Part shown: piece after piece, positions 22,596 through 33,041 of the stretch
Layout: every line of letters starts with the position of its first letter
How positions within the stretch are numbered: the first letter of the stretch is position 1
From: Diaporthe sp. PMI_573
Lineage: Eukaryota > Ascomycota > Sordariomycetes > Diaporthales > Diaporthaceae
Length of the DNA stretch: 64,000 bases
Assembly (NCBI GenBank): GCA_021399435.1
Contig: JAJTUP010000007.1
Coordinates: 868,001-932,000, forward strand
Direction: 5' to 3'
The notes under the pieces: generated by a model
The model's input: the letters and a program-made list of their open reading frames with translations, nothing else
What the model was told of the DNA's origin: nothing
Database searches by the model: none
Made by a program: the position numbers and the translations under genes

Positions 22596-23909
22596 TCAAT
22601 ACCAAGGATGTCCAGGAAAGGTCAGAGTGGCCTGCAGAGGCGCCTCGCTAATGTTCCGCATCACGGTCTCTTCCAACTCCCCCACCTCCTCCCTGACCCT
22701 CTTGTCCAGCGACTCCTCGAACTCAGCCGACTGCTCGCCCATCTCCCTACGGAGCGTCTCCATTATCCGTGATTCGGCCTGTCCAACGAGTTCCACCATC
22801 TCCTTCCTGTGGGCGGCAAGTGCATCATCGAAACGCTGCTCGAGGGCCGACAGGCGCGAGTTCAGGAGACCCTCGATGTCGGCCGGGTGCGGTGGTTTCT
22901 GCTCGTGGCGTGCCTCGGGAGTGCTGCCTCGACGGAGACGCTTTTTGCCCTTGTCGGGGCCTGGGTAGACAGGGGCAGAGTCTGACTCTTCGTATTTTGG
23001 AGGCTCGTCGTGCACTTCATGACCGGTAGGGCCGCCGTCGCCAGCAGTAGTAGATGCCAGACTATCTCCCTCAATTATCTTGCCTCCTTGGCCCTGGTAG
23101 AGAGTGGCCGCACTCGAGAACGCCGCGATGCTACCGGCCAACGGCTCCGAGACGGCTTCGCAGAGCTTTCGTATTCGTGCAGCAGACAGAGTCCGTGGCG
23201 GAACGGCAGCATATACCGTCCACGACGTCTGTCTGGCCAAATTATACAGAGATGTGATGATGTTCCCTGATGCTCTGTTCTTGGCTTCGATTTCGGTGGG
23301 TGGCAGCACCAGAACCGGCGGCCTAGACAATGTGAATACCAGTGCTATAGTGTCTTGTCCCAACATCTTGTCTGCGGGCTCTGCCTCGAAAGCGAGCTTG
23401 TGGATCCGCTCAGGATAGATGTGCATGAAGACGTTGGTCCTGCCGTCGCGACGACCATTGGGCGCGTGCTTGAGCTGAACCGAGGCGCGCAGTTCGAAGA
23501 AGCCCTTATTGGAAGAAGGCACCCAGTGTATGTCGAGGAGCAGGCCAGGCAAGCTCTGCCCTTTCCCCCATGACGCCAGAGCAGAGATCTTGGTCAAGTA
23601 GATTTTCTTGGGCCATGTTGGTTCGATGTGTCCGATGGATGGTGCACCAGAACTGCAGCTTTTGGGGGACACGGGCGGGGATGCACGGGCACTGGTAGAT
23701 GTAGCCTCGATGTTCGCGTCTCGCGTCGGGGGTGGATCGGAGCTTGTCTGGCCAGGATCGTTGGCGGTCTGGCTTTCGTGTTCAACATCGGACTCTGGGT
23801 TCGGTCTGGGAGTGTTCGGATTCGTCGTGGTGCCAGAGCATACAGATCGAGGGGAGGGCGAGGTTGTATGATCGGCGGGAGAGGAGCGTTCTGGAGTACC
23901 AGCCACCAT
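22596..23909 (-). CDS. Hypothetical protein with C-terminal coiled coil (437 aa)
   Basis: A single long exon with coding-type composition. The first 95 residues are Ser/Thr/Pro-rich and probably disordered. A conserved-looking middle (about 95-265) starts near PTWPKKIYLTKI and includes FMHIYPERIHKLAFE and DTIALVFTLSRPPVLVLPP. A Pro/Glu/Lys-rich linker follows, then a charged heptad-like segment (about 340-425) running from LNSRLSALEQRFDDALAAHR to the EEVGELEETV region, which should form a coiled coil. No signal peptide or membrane segment. I do not recognise the family; the layout suggests a nuclear or scaffold protein, which is inference only. The start at 23909 is the first Met of the open frame. 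Confidence 0.7.
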   Translation of the reverse strand: MVAGTPERSSPADHTTSPSPRSVCSGTTTNPNTPRPNPESDVEHESQTANDPGQTSSDPPPTRDANIEATSTSARASPPVSPKSCSSGAPSIGHIEPTWPKKIYLTKISALASWGKGQSLPGLLLDIHWVPSSNKGFFELRASVQLKHAPNGRRDGRTNVFMHIYPERIHKLAFEAEPADKMLGQDTIALVFTLSRPPVLVLPPTEIEAKNRASGNIITSLYNLARQTSWTVYAAVPPRTLSAARIRKLCEAVSEPLAGSIAAFSSAATLYQGQGGKIIEGDSLASTTAGDGGPTGHEVHDEPPKYEESDSAPVYPGPDKGKKRLRRGSTPEARHEQKPPHPADIEGLLNSRLSALEQRFDDALAAHRKEMVELVGQAESRIMETLRREMGEQSAEFEESLDKRVREEVGELEETVMRNISEAPLQATLTFPGHPWY

Positions 23910-25093
23910 GGCGACCGGTCTCTCGCACTACCGAGCGTCAGTTCTAAAAAATACTTACGGCAAACGGCCTGGTCCTGGGAAGCCCTTCAAGACAATCCCG
24001 CCCGTGCAACCTTCCCCCGCGACGATGGCTGCGCTGGTATTGGGAGCGCGACTCGATTTGTTGATTGATTGAACCAAAAGTGGTGAACGATACAAAGGGC
24101 CTCGGCCGCCTTTCATCCCTGCACGCCCAGCCTAGCCACGACACACCACTCGTGTACGGACGAACTCCAGTGCTGCAAGAAGCACCAAGCACCCAGGGTC
24201 TTCCGGCGTCCGTGGAGCGCAAGCGGGTAGAAGCCTGTCAAAAGGTGGTGCTGGCCGCGGGACACTGGTCGCCGTGGGAGTGTCGTGGGCGGTAGGCAGG
24301 CGGTGCACGGCTACCTGCTGCGCTGATGATGGCCGGAGCAGCAGATACCTTTGGATTACTTGGGGCCTGATGTGGATGGGGAGGCGATGGGAAGGGCGGT
24401 GTTGATGGAGTGTGGTGGTCTGCGGTGGTGGTTTGATGGAGGCTGAAAAGGTGGAGAGATGGAGAATGAAGTGCACGGTCGTTTGCGGGCAGGCAGCATG
24501 ATTACTAACCAATGGTTGAGCTTGGGGCCACTTGGAATTGCACGGCTGGGGAGGTGGTCTGCGTTAGTTGAGATAGCCTCCGAGCCAGGGGGCCCCTGAC
24601 TTGGTGCGGCAGGTCAAAGTTCGACATCATTCGCAGAGACACTTCAACTATGAGTAAAGTAACATGTGAAAGGCTAAAAAGTGACTGAGTTTTATTTTAA
24701 CGCTGTGTGCTGCCCTGCTGCTCGAGGCAAAGTCCGCGTCGGGCATCCTCTGGCATCCGTGAAGCCGTGTTCACCACCACCAGCACAGCTTCCGTACTTG
24801 TCCAGTGTTGCTGTTCGATTTGACCCTTGAGATGGATGCGACGTTGAACGGGTGGAGAAGCCGTGACTGTTGGTTCCCCCCCTCCGTCTTTCTTGTGGGG
24901 CCAGTGGGAAGGACTGCCGTAAGCCGTTACTGTCTCACTGGTGCGTCTGTTTTCACACATCCTTTTCGTGCCACCTTTCAGGCCCAGGGTCTGGTCTGAT
25001 GTCTTTTCCTTCCCAAGTGAGAGGCCGCCCTCAGCAGAGCAGTGGGTGAGAAAATGCTGCCATTGCCCTACATGCCTTTCTATTGATGGCCAT
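23910..25093. other. Intergenic, no supported gene
   Basis: About 1.2 kb. The short frames on both strands lack domains and conserved wording. This is the 5' flank of the coiled-coil gene and the 3' flank of the DUF1993 gene. Confidence 0.4.
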
Positions 25094-25624
25094 CTACGAC
25101 TTATAAGGGCTCATGAAAGGGCCAAGGAAGTCCCCCTTCCCAAGCTCGACGCCCTCCTTGCGCAGGATGTTATACGCAGTCGTGACGTGGAAGAAGATGT
25201 TGGGCAGGCTGTAACCGGCAGCATAGTCCCGCGCCTTCATCTCGCCGGGGGGCTTGCCGGGGCCCCTGCCGTACTGGATGGTCTCGTCCATGCGGCTGGC
25301 GATCTTGTCTGCGTCTGCAGAGGCGAGCGTGGCGGCGGCGGCGTCGAGCCGGGCGCGGGCGTCGGCGACGGTCTTGAGGGTGTCCCAGGACCCCAGGTCT
25401 TGGGGTTCGACGCCCTCGAGGCGGGCAACCATCTTGGTGGCGAGGTCGGCGGCGAAGTGGATCTGGAAGGAGAGGGGCAGCATGGTGGGGTGCAGGCGGG
25501 CGGCGAGGAGGGACTCTGGGGTCGGGGAGGTGGAAGTTTCGACCCTGTCGAGGAGGTGGGAGAGCGTCTTTATGGCGGCGATGCCGTGGGGGAGGGTCCC
25601 GTCTGCGAGCGTGTAGGAAGACAT
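25094..25624 (-). CDS. DUF1993 family protein (176 aa)
   Basis: A single exon with a start that fits the family. The sequence follows the DUF1993 pattern: TLADGTLPHGIAAIKTLSHL at the N-terminus, RLHPTMLPLSFQIHFAADLA at about 43-62, ETIQYGRGPGK in the middle and LPNIFFHVTTAYNILR near the end. Members are small helical proteins related to the DinB-like four-helix fold. Their function is not established; some may bind metal or a small ligand. No signal peptide. The length is normal. It is transcribed from a GC-rich stretch with no neighbours that suggest a pathway. Confidence 0.85.
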   Translation of the reverse strand: MSSYTLADGTLPHGIAAIKTLSHLLDRVETSTSPTPESLLAARLHPTMLPLSFQIHFAADLATKMVARLEGVEPQDLGSWDTLKTVADARARLDAAAATLASADADKIASRMDETIQYGRGPGKPPGEMKARDYAAGYSLPNIFFHVTTAYNILRKEGVELGKGDFLGPFMSPYKS

Positions 25625-26036
25625 GGTGGTTCAAGGTGAATGAGAGCGGGTTGTGAATAATTGGCAGTGGGGCTGACTGTTGTGAGCTGGTGGTGACGGA
25701 GGATAGAGCTTTGGGAGCTTTTTATATTCTTGAAGAACAATTGTTTGTTTTCTAATCCTGCCTCGTCGGCACTCGGTGTGATTACCTAGCTGGGGAGGTC
25801 CGGTGGTCTGCGCCCTTTGAGATAGATCCCAAGGTTGGATGTGACATGGGTTTGCTGCATCTGAACCACCATAGGCTCCATCCTGCGTGATAAGACGGGG
25901 CTTTTAAAATTCCATTGCTGATAAATCAAATTCTTTTTCACGTTACACGTTACACGTTTCAAGTGATATTTGGCCGGGCCATTTGCATTTGGTATGTAGT
26001 TGATTCGTCAGCAGGTCGTAGACACCTGGGCATGAT
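25625..26036. other. Intergenic
   Basis: 412 bases, the 5' flank of the DUF1993 gene. Nothing recognised. Confidence 0.4.
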
Positions 26037-26819
26037 TCACAGAGCCGCTCCCGAAAACCTCACATATGAGAACTCATCACCGAAGCTGACTGTGCCGGTA
26101 TTTTCAGCGCCACGTTTCTCGTTCGAGAATTCCACGTAGTGCCCGTCAGTTGGGAACCTTTTGCTGACAAACTGGCCGTCGTCACGAACCGAGTTGCCTG
26201 TGCCCATGGCTGGCGGCCTCGAGCCCTGCATCATGGTCACACCCGAGGTCGTGCAGGACGTGTCGATTGGAAGTCCACCGACATCCGCAGCAGCGAGACT
26301 ACGCGCTCGAGTAGATTTCTGACGTAGTAGCCCGCCTCGATATGCAGCCCCATGACGCGGCTCCACATGGTCGTCCCCCTTCATCAGGGCGGCAGATGCG
26401 AACGCAATCATAGTGTGCACGTAGAGTGGTGTCCCAACCAGTGCCCTCCTCGTATTTTCTTCCTCGAGCACGAACGTGAGGATGCTTGCTGCCGTTGAGA
26501 TGGCTAGGCTCACGAATTCCTCGCGCTGCGTTGACAGGTGCCTGGTGGACAGACTCACCCCGCGGGTCGCCAGTGAGTTGAGCCGCAGCTTGGCAAAATA
26601 TGAGTATAGGATGATGCCCTCTGGCGGAAAGGACCCGACATCCGGGTTGTTCTCCTGCCGCGCGTGCCATACCATCTGCCAGCGGTCTATCTCGCCGTTG
26701 AAGGCGCGCAGGTAATCAAACTCACCCTCCTCGTCGGCGAGCATCGCGCTGGCTGTGTTCTCCCGGGACAGGCCCTTGCTCCCTGCCTGCTGTTTAAATA
26801 AGACCGCTCTGGCTTTCAA
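26037..26819 (-). pseudogene. C-terminal remnant of a fungal transcription factor
   Basis: The frame contains YLRAFNGEIDRWQMVWHARQ, ILYSYFAKLRLNSLATRG and SISTAASILTFVLEE-like wording typical of the C-terminal regulatory half of fungal Zn2Cys6 regulators. The DNA-binding domain is absent: the MFS gene ends only 22 bases upstream of this frame, so there is no room for it. Around 26375 the similarity changes frame; another frame there reads RVMGLHIEAGYYVRNLLERV, which fits the family, while the original frame turns into unrelated sequence. Seen: truncation plus a frameshift. Inference: a dead regulator, perhaps once controlling the adjacent permease and oxidoreductase. An unannotated intron could explain the frame change but not the missing N-terminus. 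Confidence 0.55.
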
Positions 26820-26841
26820 GGAATTACGAAGATCCCAGTTC

Positions 26842-28601
26842 CTACGTCTGATATCTGCCTAATTTGGTACCAGTCGATCTACCAGCGGTAGGGTGCTCGT
26901 TGTGGTGAGCGACCACTTGCTGCTTATGTTGGCCCTCAGCGCCTTCAAGGTTGAAAGACAGCAACTCAAGCTCGTCGACCATCTTGTTATCTCTTTTCAA
27001 AACGAAAGAAAGAAGTAGAACCGAAGCCAACGTGATGACACTCAAGCCCAAATTGACACCCCAAGCTGAGGCATGCAAAGTCAGTCAGTGCGGCGGCTGC
27101 TCAGATAGCGACGCTTACCAGTGGTGTACCTCGGACCATCGCGATCCGGATACAAGTAGGGAGTCCAGACGAGGGCCAGGTTGCCAACCGAGTTGCTCAT
27201 GGCAAGACTGATTGCTCGCTTCTTCTGAGGCCGTGCGGCGATGTTCGCCACCCAGGCGTTGGATATTTGGAAGCCTCCGTAAGTCCCTGGGAGCATGAGG
27301 AATAATGCGAAGTATCGAGCGCCCGTATTCGTCGTCGCAAGCGTTATTATGATGCCGGAAATCGCAACTAGCGTCGGATACACGATGTAGGGGGACCTTC
27401 GGCTCGTTTTGTCGCTGTGCCAGGTGTTGAACAGGCTGAAAAGAGCCGTAAAAACGTACGGCTTTGGAGTTGCATGAGTCAGTACGTGAAGTATATACTA
27501 AATGAGGAATACGTGGGAGCTTACAGGTGCAGTTAGCAAAAGAGTATTGATGTTGCTGTATCCGAAATCCTTCACTAACGTTGGCAAAAAGTTGGTTAGA
27601 GAGGCCACTGCCTGAAGGCACATCTGATTGAGGACACAAAGCCAAACACGATGGTCTTTGACCGCCATCTTCAACGTGTCAAATGTCCGTATCTCCGACT
27701 CTTCATCGCCGGCGTCTTCGATGAGTCGGACGACGCCCAAAGCCTTCTCTTCTTCGGTAAGCCATTTCGTAGTCGCCGGCCAGTCCGGGATGATAAACGT
27801 GGTAGCCATCGCACAGACGACAGTAGCGACTCCTTCGATGATAAAAAGCCACCGCCAGCTGGGAATCCTGTTGTTCTCGAAGGCCGCGGCGATTCCGGCC
27901 GCGAAGAGACCACCGAAGGCACCGCTGATCATGGCGGCGCAGAAAAAGAGCCCTAGTCGAAAGCCTAGTTCTGATCGGGTGTACCAGCCCGAGAATAGGA
28001 AGGCAACACCGGCAAAGAATGGTGCTTCCGCGATTCCGAGGAAGAAGCGGCATGCTGCGATTCCTGCAAAGTTCTCAACGGCCCCTGAGCATCCACTGAC
28101 GACCCCCCATACTACCATGACGGCTGGAAGATAGATACTAGGTCTAGTTAGGCCCAATATCATATTGCTCGGGACTGGTAGAGATCAGTACGAGGCATCG
28201 GAACTGGATAAAGGCGCAAGGACTGTCGCGTTCTGCTGACCTTGCATCAGGATGTATCCGATGAACGTGAGACTTAGCACAATATTGTATTCTATACCAG
28301 CCAGACCAACGTCTTCGGAGATTCCCTGGACTTTGGCTTGTGGAAGCGCGTTTCGATCGATATAATTGAGTATGTACATCAGGCTCTGCACACACGGGCG
28401 TAAACAAAATACTTTGAAAACAGCTGGGTGTTACTGCTCAGAAAGAGGTGTGTTACTCACGAGAATGGGGAGAAGTCGAAGGTCAATTTTTCTCTTCAGC
28501 GTCTTTTCCCTCGCAGCTCGCTCCTCTGGTGACCATGAGGCCACGATCGCCCGGTACTCCAAGGTTGTTGTAAGATTGGTTGCATCTCGATTCGGTGCCA
28601 T
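26842..28601 (-). CDS. MFS transporter, anion:cation symporter (Dal5-like) family (500 aa)
   Basis: Five exons: 28601-28461, 28385-28241, 28174-27525, 27461-27119 and 27065-26842. The second donor is GTCAGC, unusual but needed to join GYILMQ to VPSNMILGL. The protein starts with a hydrophilic tail (ERAAREKTLKRKIDLRLLPIL), then MYILNYIDRNALPQAKVQGI (helix 1 and loop), and about 12 membrane helices; GIAEAPFFAGVAFLFSGWY and SWRWLFIIEG are characteristic of the ACS/allantoate-nicotinate permease group. It imports small organic anions or vitamins across the plasma membrane; the exact substrate is unknown. It is divergent from a SAF-domain oxidoreductase, which suggests uptake and use of one carbon source. 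A truncated regulator lies just downstream. Confidence 0.88.
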
Positions 28602-29424
28602 TATGGCGATTGTAAATAAAAATACAAATTCCTGGTCGGCGAACGTGAACTCGAAGACAGAGCTGGACTCTCCAGAAAGACAAAACACTGTCAAACCGAT
28701 GTTATTTCTGACATCCGGGCCTACCTCCAGTTTATTATAATATTTGATCACCCCCGCCCAAATACACACTTGGCTCCTGGCATTCTCCAACACCCTATGC
28801 CCAACCGGTCACTGCTCAAGTGATGGCTCTCGAATGCTTTCTCTCGCTTCGACCGCCAATGTGCCGCATTGCCCTTCCTAAAGCATCCTATGACATGTAC
28901 CCCTCACCACGGATGCTATTTGAATCAGCAGACTTGCTTTCTGTGCATAGGTATCTGATTAGTTCTATTGGCACCTGCAAATGTATTTCCTGGTTTCCGG
29001 GGGTCTATTCCCGGGCCTGTGCCCACATTCATGTGTGGAGGATGTTGCAGACTTACATCACTCCTGCATGTATTATTGGTCTGGAATTCCAAGTGGGTGA
29101 TTCCCCCGCAAATGACATGTAGCAATGGGGCCACCGCAGCCAGGATTCGACGGACCGCAATGATTTCACGTCGGTGTCTGCATATGTGCCTACCGTGTAT
29201 GTGAGGAAGCCCCTCCGCGGGGAAGACTTAATTCCCGCCAATTTGCAGATACGGGTTATAAACCTTCTCGCTCCCCTTGTTGCCACTCCAACCAGGTATA
29301 AGCTAGCTGTAGTGCCCTCAGGATATTAATAGCTTGTTGAGTTGGATTTCTCACTGTCAATAAGTTGCAAGCGTCTATCTTCTCGTATACATCACCATCC
29401 ATCACATCACCTCATCCGCCCAAC
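28602..29424. promoter_or_regulatory. Divergent promoter region, MFS permease / oxidoreductase
   Basis: 823 bases between two head-to-head genes, so both promoters lie here. No specific binding site could be assigned. Confidence 0.5.
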
Positions 29425-30943
29425 ATGACCAGCCTTTCGGCCAAGCTCGCCGAGCTGGAGGCCGCGGGCAGGCCTATCCAAGTCGGTCTCATCGGCGCCG
29501 GCAAATTTGGCTCCATGTTCATCGCGCAGTCCCACAGGACGGTCGGGATGAGACTGGCTGGCATTGCGGACCTGTCCTCCGACAGGGCCTTTGCGGCGCT
29601 GAAGAGGACGAATTATCCAGCTGAAAAGTACGATACCACTGTCAATGCATCCATATCCGAGGGAATCCGTTCGGGAAAGACGACCATTACGACAGATTCT
29701 TCTGCGCTTATTGCGACGCCGGAGATCGATGTGATTCTCGAGGTGACTGGAAACCCGGCCGCTGGTATCAAGCACGCACTTCTTGTGAGACCCCACAATC
29801 TTATTCTTAGTCCTGAATACTTCCATCTGAATAAACGGCTGACGACTAGTAGTGTTGCGAGCATAAGAAACACATAGTCATGATCAATGTCGAGGCTGAT
29901 GTACTTGCCGGTCCTCTGCTCGCGCGCAAAGCGAAGGAGGCGGGCATTATCTACAGCATGGCCTACGGCGACCAACCCGCCCTTATCTCGGAGATGGTTG
30001 ACTGGGCTCGAACAGCTGGGTTGTAAGTGCACACAGAGGGTCTTCGTCCCATCACAAGCACTTTAACTGACTAGACACTAGCGATGTCGTCTGCGCTGGC
30101 AAAGGAACGAAGCATCTTCCTCAATATCACTACTCCAACCCAGATACAGTCTGGGACCACTATGGCTTCACAAAGGAGCAGCTCGCTTCTGGCGAGTTCA
30201 ACCCGCAGATGTTCAATAGCTTCCTCGACGGCACCAAGTCCGCACTGGAGATGGCCGCCGTTGCGAACGGCTGCGACCTGACTCCCCCATCCTCCGGCCT
30301 CATGTTCCCACCCTGTGGGAAACACGATCTTCCCGAGGTGCTCAAGCCCGAGAGCGACGGCGGCCAACTCCGGCACAAGAGTACCGTGGAGGTGGTGTCG
30401 TGCATGGAAAAGGATGGCCGCTGGGTGTTTGACGACCTGAGGTGGGGCGTTTACGTCGTCATCGAGGCGGCGTCACAGTACCAACGGGACTGCTTCCGCC
30501 AGTATGGCCTCAAGACAGACAGCAGCGGGAAATACGCCGCGCAGTACAAGCCATACCACCTGATCGGACTGGAGCTTGGCGTCTCGGTGGCCTCGATCAT
30601 GTGCCGCGGGGAGCCTACCGGGCAGACCAAGACGTGGACCGGCGACGTGGTGGCGACTGCGAAGCGGGACCTCAAGGCGGGCGAGAAGCTCGACGGCGAG
30701 GGCGGTTTCACCGTCTACGGGAAGTTGATGAGGGCTGAGGACTCCATCGCTATCTCGGGGCTGCCAATCGGTCTTGCACATGGGTTTGTGCTCACACGTG
30801 ACGTCAGCAAGGACCAGGGACTTAGTTGGGGTGATGTCGATGCTGCTGGGAGCTCTCAGGCTGTTGCTGTGAGGAGGGAGATGGAGGCAGTGTTCAGGAG
30901 GGAGTTTGAGGAAAGGAAGGCTGGAGTCGTCATTGGCAGTTAA
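29425..30943 (+). CDS. NAD(P)-dependent oxidoreductase with SAF domain, homoserine-dehydrogenase-like (463 aa)
   Basis: Three exons: 29425-29784, 29853-30022 and 30082-30943. The N-terminus has a Rossmann fold with VGLIGAGKFGSMF (GxGxxG) near residue 21, followed by EIDVILEVTGNPAAGI and, across the first junction, HKKHIVMINVEADVLAG. The middle includes YGDQPALISEMVDWART and the C-terminal third holds a SAF-type domain (DVVATAKRDLKAGEKLDG). The same layout occurs in bacterial and fungal sugar-acid oxidoreductases and oxidoisomerases annotated as homoserine-dehydrogenase-like. The reaction is not known for this copy. Splicing at CTT|GTGAGA and at CTAGTAG|TGT restores the conserved frame. Divergent pairing with an anion permease points to catabolism of an imported acid. 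Confidence 0.82.
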
Positions 30944-33041
30944 GGGTCAGGCCGACGCGACCTGTACATATCCCGATGGAGCTGCTGAGGGCACAGTTTG
31001 TGAGGTGTATGCTCGAAAAGACACTGGCTCTAGACTCAACTTGTCTGGCATCTTGCGCACACGGTGCACAGGAGAGTGAACTAAGGATTTCACCTGAGCT
31101 GGAACAATTGCTTGCAATCCGTCTCTTCGACACTCTGCTGATGTGAACCTGCCAGAGCACATGTCCGGTTTGCCTAGGTCGATGGAACACCGATTCGCGC
31201 ATCACGTACCGCTGTTAGGTTGGCATTACTTGCAAACCTGCCTGCCGTGATTTCAGCAAGACCGCACCGTTTCAAACGCTCAAAGACCGTTGCTAGTAAC
31301 ACGTAGCCTAGGCGCTCAAGGTGGAAGGCTTTCTTGCCGTGACTGCCACACACTGCACGAAGCTGCCCAGCTCCTGTCAGCCGGTGTCCGCTTCATTACA
31401 TCACCCATGACACACAACTTTGCGCAGCTGACGGTTGACCTTCCCTCAAGTCTTGGTCTCTAAAGATTGTTCCAGTGTAGATTACTCATGTACTTCAAGG
31501 CAACTGCCCTCCAGGACATTGTATCGGCACGGTGTTCTACCAGCATCTGGACGTGGAAACTCCCGCTTGGGTCCGTCCCCGTCATGTCTACGGTTGTAGC
31601 TAGTGGGATGTTGCATGCGCTCACTTGGTCGAGATGCCATCTTTCCCGTTGCATTTAGAAACTACAATGTGTCTGCTGCCATGCACAGCAGGAAATAGAA
31701 CTCTCAGCAGCCGGGCCGTATCACAAATACTTGGAGATCACATCACAGTGCCACTTGGCCGTCTCAAGTCTCGCGTCATGTGTCCCGGCCGGCTCCAACT
31801 GTGACTTGAAGGGTTTGAGTCAAGCACGGCTCGGTATCGCATGACTGACCGTTTGTCCTGCCTTCAGAATTCCCACGGATTTCAAGTTGGGCAACGATCT
31901 CGTAGTAGAAGGCCTTTCCCTCTCCCAACATGAATGAAACCATCATGGTTCGAGACCATTGCAGGTGACGCATGTACACGGAAGGTGGTCACGGCCACGG
32001 TTGACGTCGCTGGAGCAAACCGTTTCGGAGACAGAACAGTCTCCGGGCCACTCTCTGGCGAAGGGGAAAAGCCTTCCAGATGGCCTCATGTGGGAGACTT
32101 CCTTGCGGTGTGATGTTCATCGTGAAAGAGAAAGAAAGCCTTTCTGTGGACTATTTGTATTCTTTGAGTTCCTCTACTAAGCTGGAACGGCAATGAGTGT
32201 TCTATAATGACAAGGAACAATGTGTCTTATCGACGATAACAGTTAGATTCGCTATGCAAGGCTTTAAACAGTGACTTTCCAATCTACTTCTGCAAACCAG
32301 TGCTCTGTTAGATGCTACTACTTTGCACTATAAGTCTTAGTGTTGAGCCGTGCCTAGTGTCTGTCTGCCGCTATTTGTGTCGGCGCTGTTGACAAGCTCT
32401 CAACCCGTCAAGGTCGAAGCTATTGCGAGGCACAAGGTAGTCTGACGCCGTTAAGCACCGTCAGCGTGCCTTCGCCATGTGACTCAGGCCTTTGAACATA
32501 AATTGCCCCGAAATGGACCATAAAAGATGCCGAAAGCCTTTCCATACCCAAGTAACCCGCAATAGAATTATGCGCCTCTGATTTCGAGATGTCTTCTCTT
32601 TCTGCCTGGGCACACTTGGGACTCGCCAGCTTTCACCGTTTCCAAACACGGCCGAGCCACTTCCCTCAAGCTCCTTCCAGTCATGACATCAGCCTCGTCA
32701 CCTCTGCGCGCAAAGGCGCAGAGAGATGAGGAAGGCACGGCGAGGAAGGCACAGTGAAGGGATGTGGACCAAGCTCAGGCTCCCCCGTCCCCTCGCCCTT
32801 CTCGTCCTTCGAATCTCTCCTCTTATTTCTCTCTTCTCTTCTCTTCTTCTCTCTTCAAGAAGCTTTTGCGTTTGGACGCAGATTTCGCGTCGACGTTTTG
32901 ATTAGGCATCATTCGAGCTCGCGTTTGCTCTACCTTTTCTTTATTTCTTCCCGAACATCTTTCCCACTCGCACAGAGGGGAATTTCACCAATTCTCTTTC
33001 GACACGGTTTCTCGAGGCGCAATAGGACTTCTCGAGTCGCG
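30944..33041. other. Intergenic, including 5' region of the palmitoyltransferase gene
   Basis: About 2.1 kb without a supported gene. The last 250 bases (32800-32990) are pyrimidine-rich (CTCTT runs), as is common in fungal promoters and 5' UTRs. Confidence 0.45.

Noticed and set aside
24132..24512. 126-codon minus-strand frame upstream of the coiled-coil gene
   Set aside because: Low-complexity His/Pro/Thr sequence, no conserved wording, no fit with splicing into the next gene.
25170..25634. Arg/Pro-rich minus-strand frame over the DUF1993 gene
   Set aside because: Composition is typical of a shifted frame in GC-rich coding DNA; the DUF1993 frame has the family sequence.
31940..31975. GGTTCGAGACC sequence like a tRNA T-loop
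   Set aside because: No matching acceptor stem, D arm or anticodon arm at the right distances upstream.
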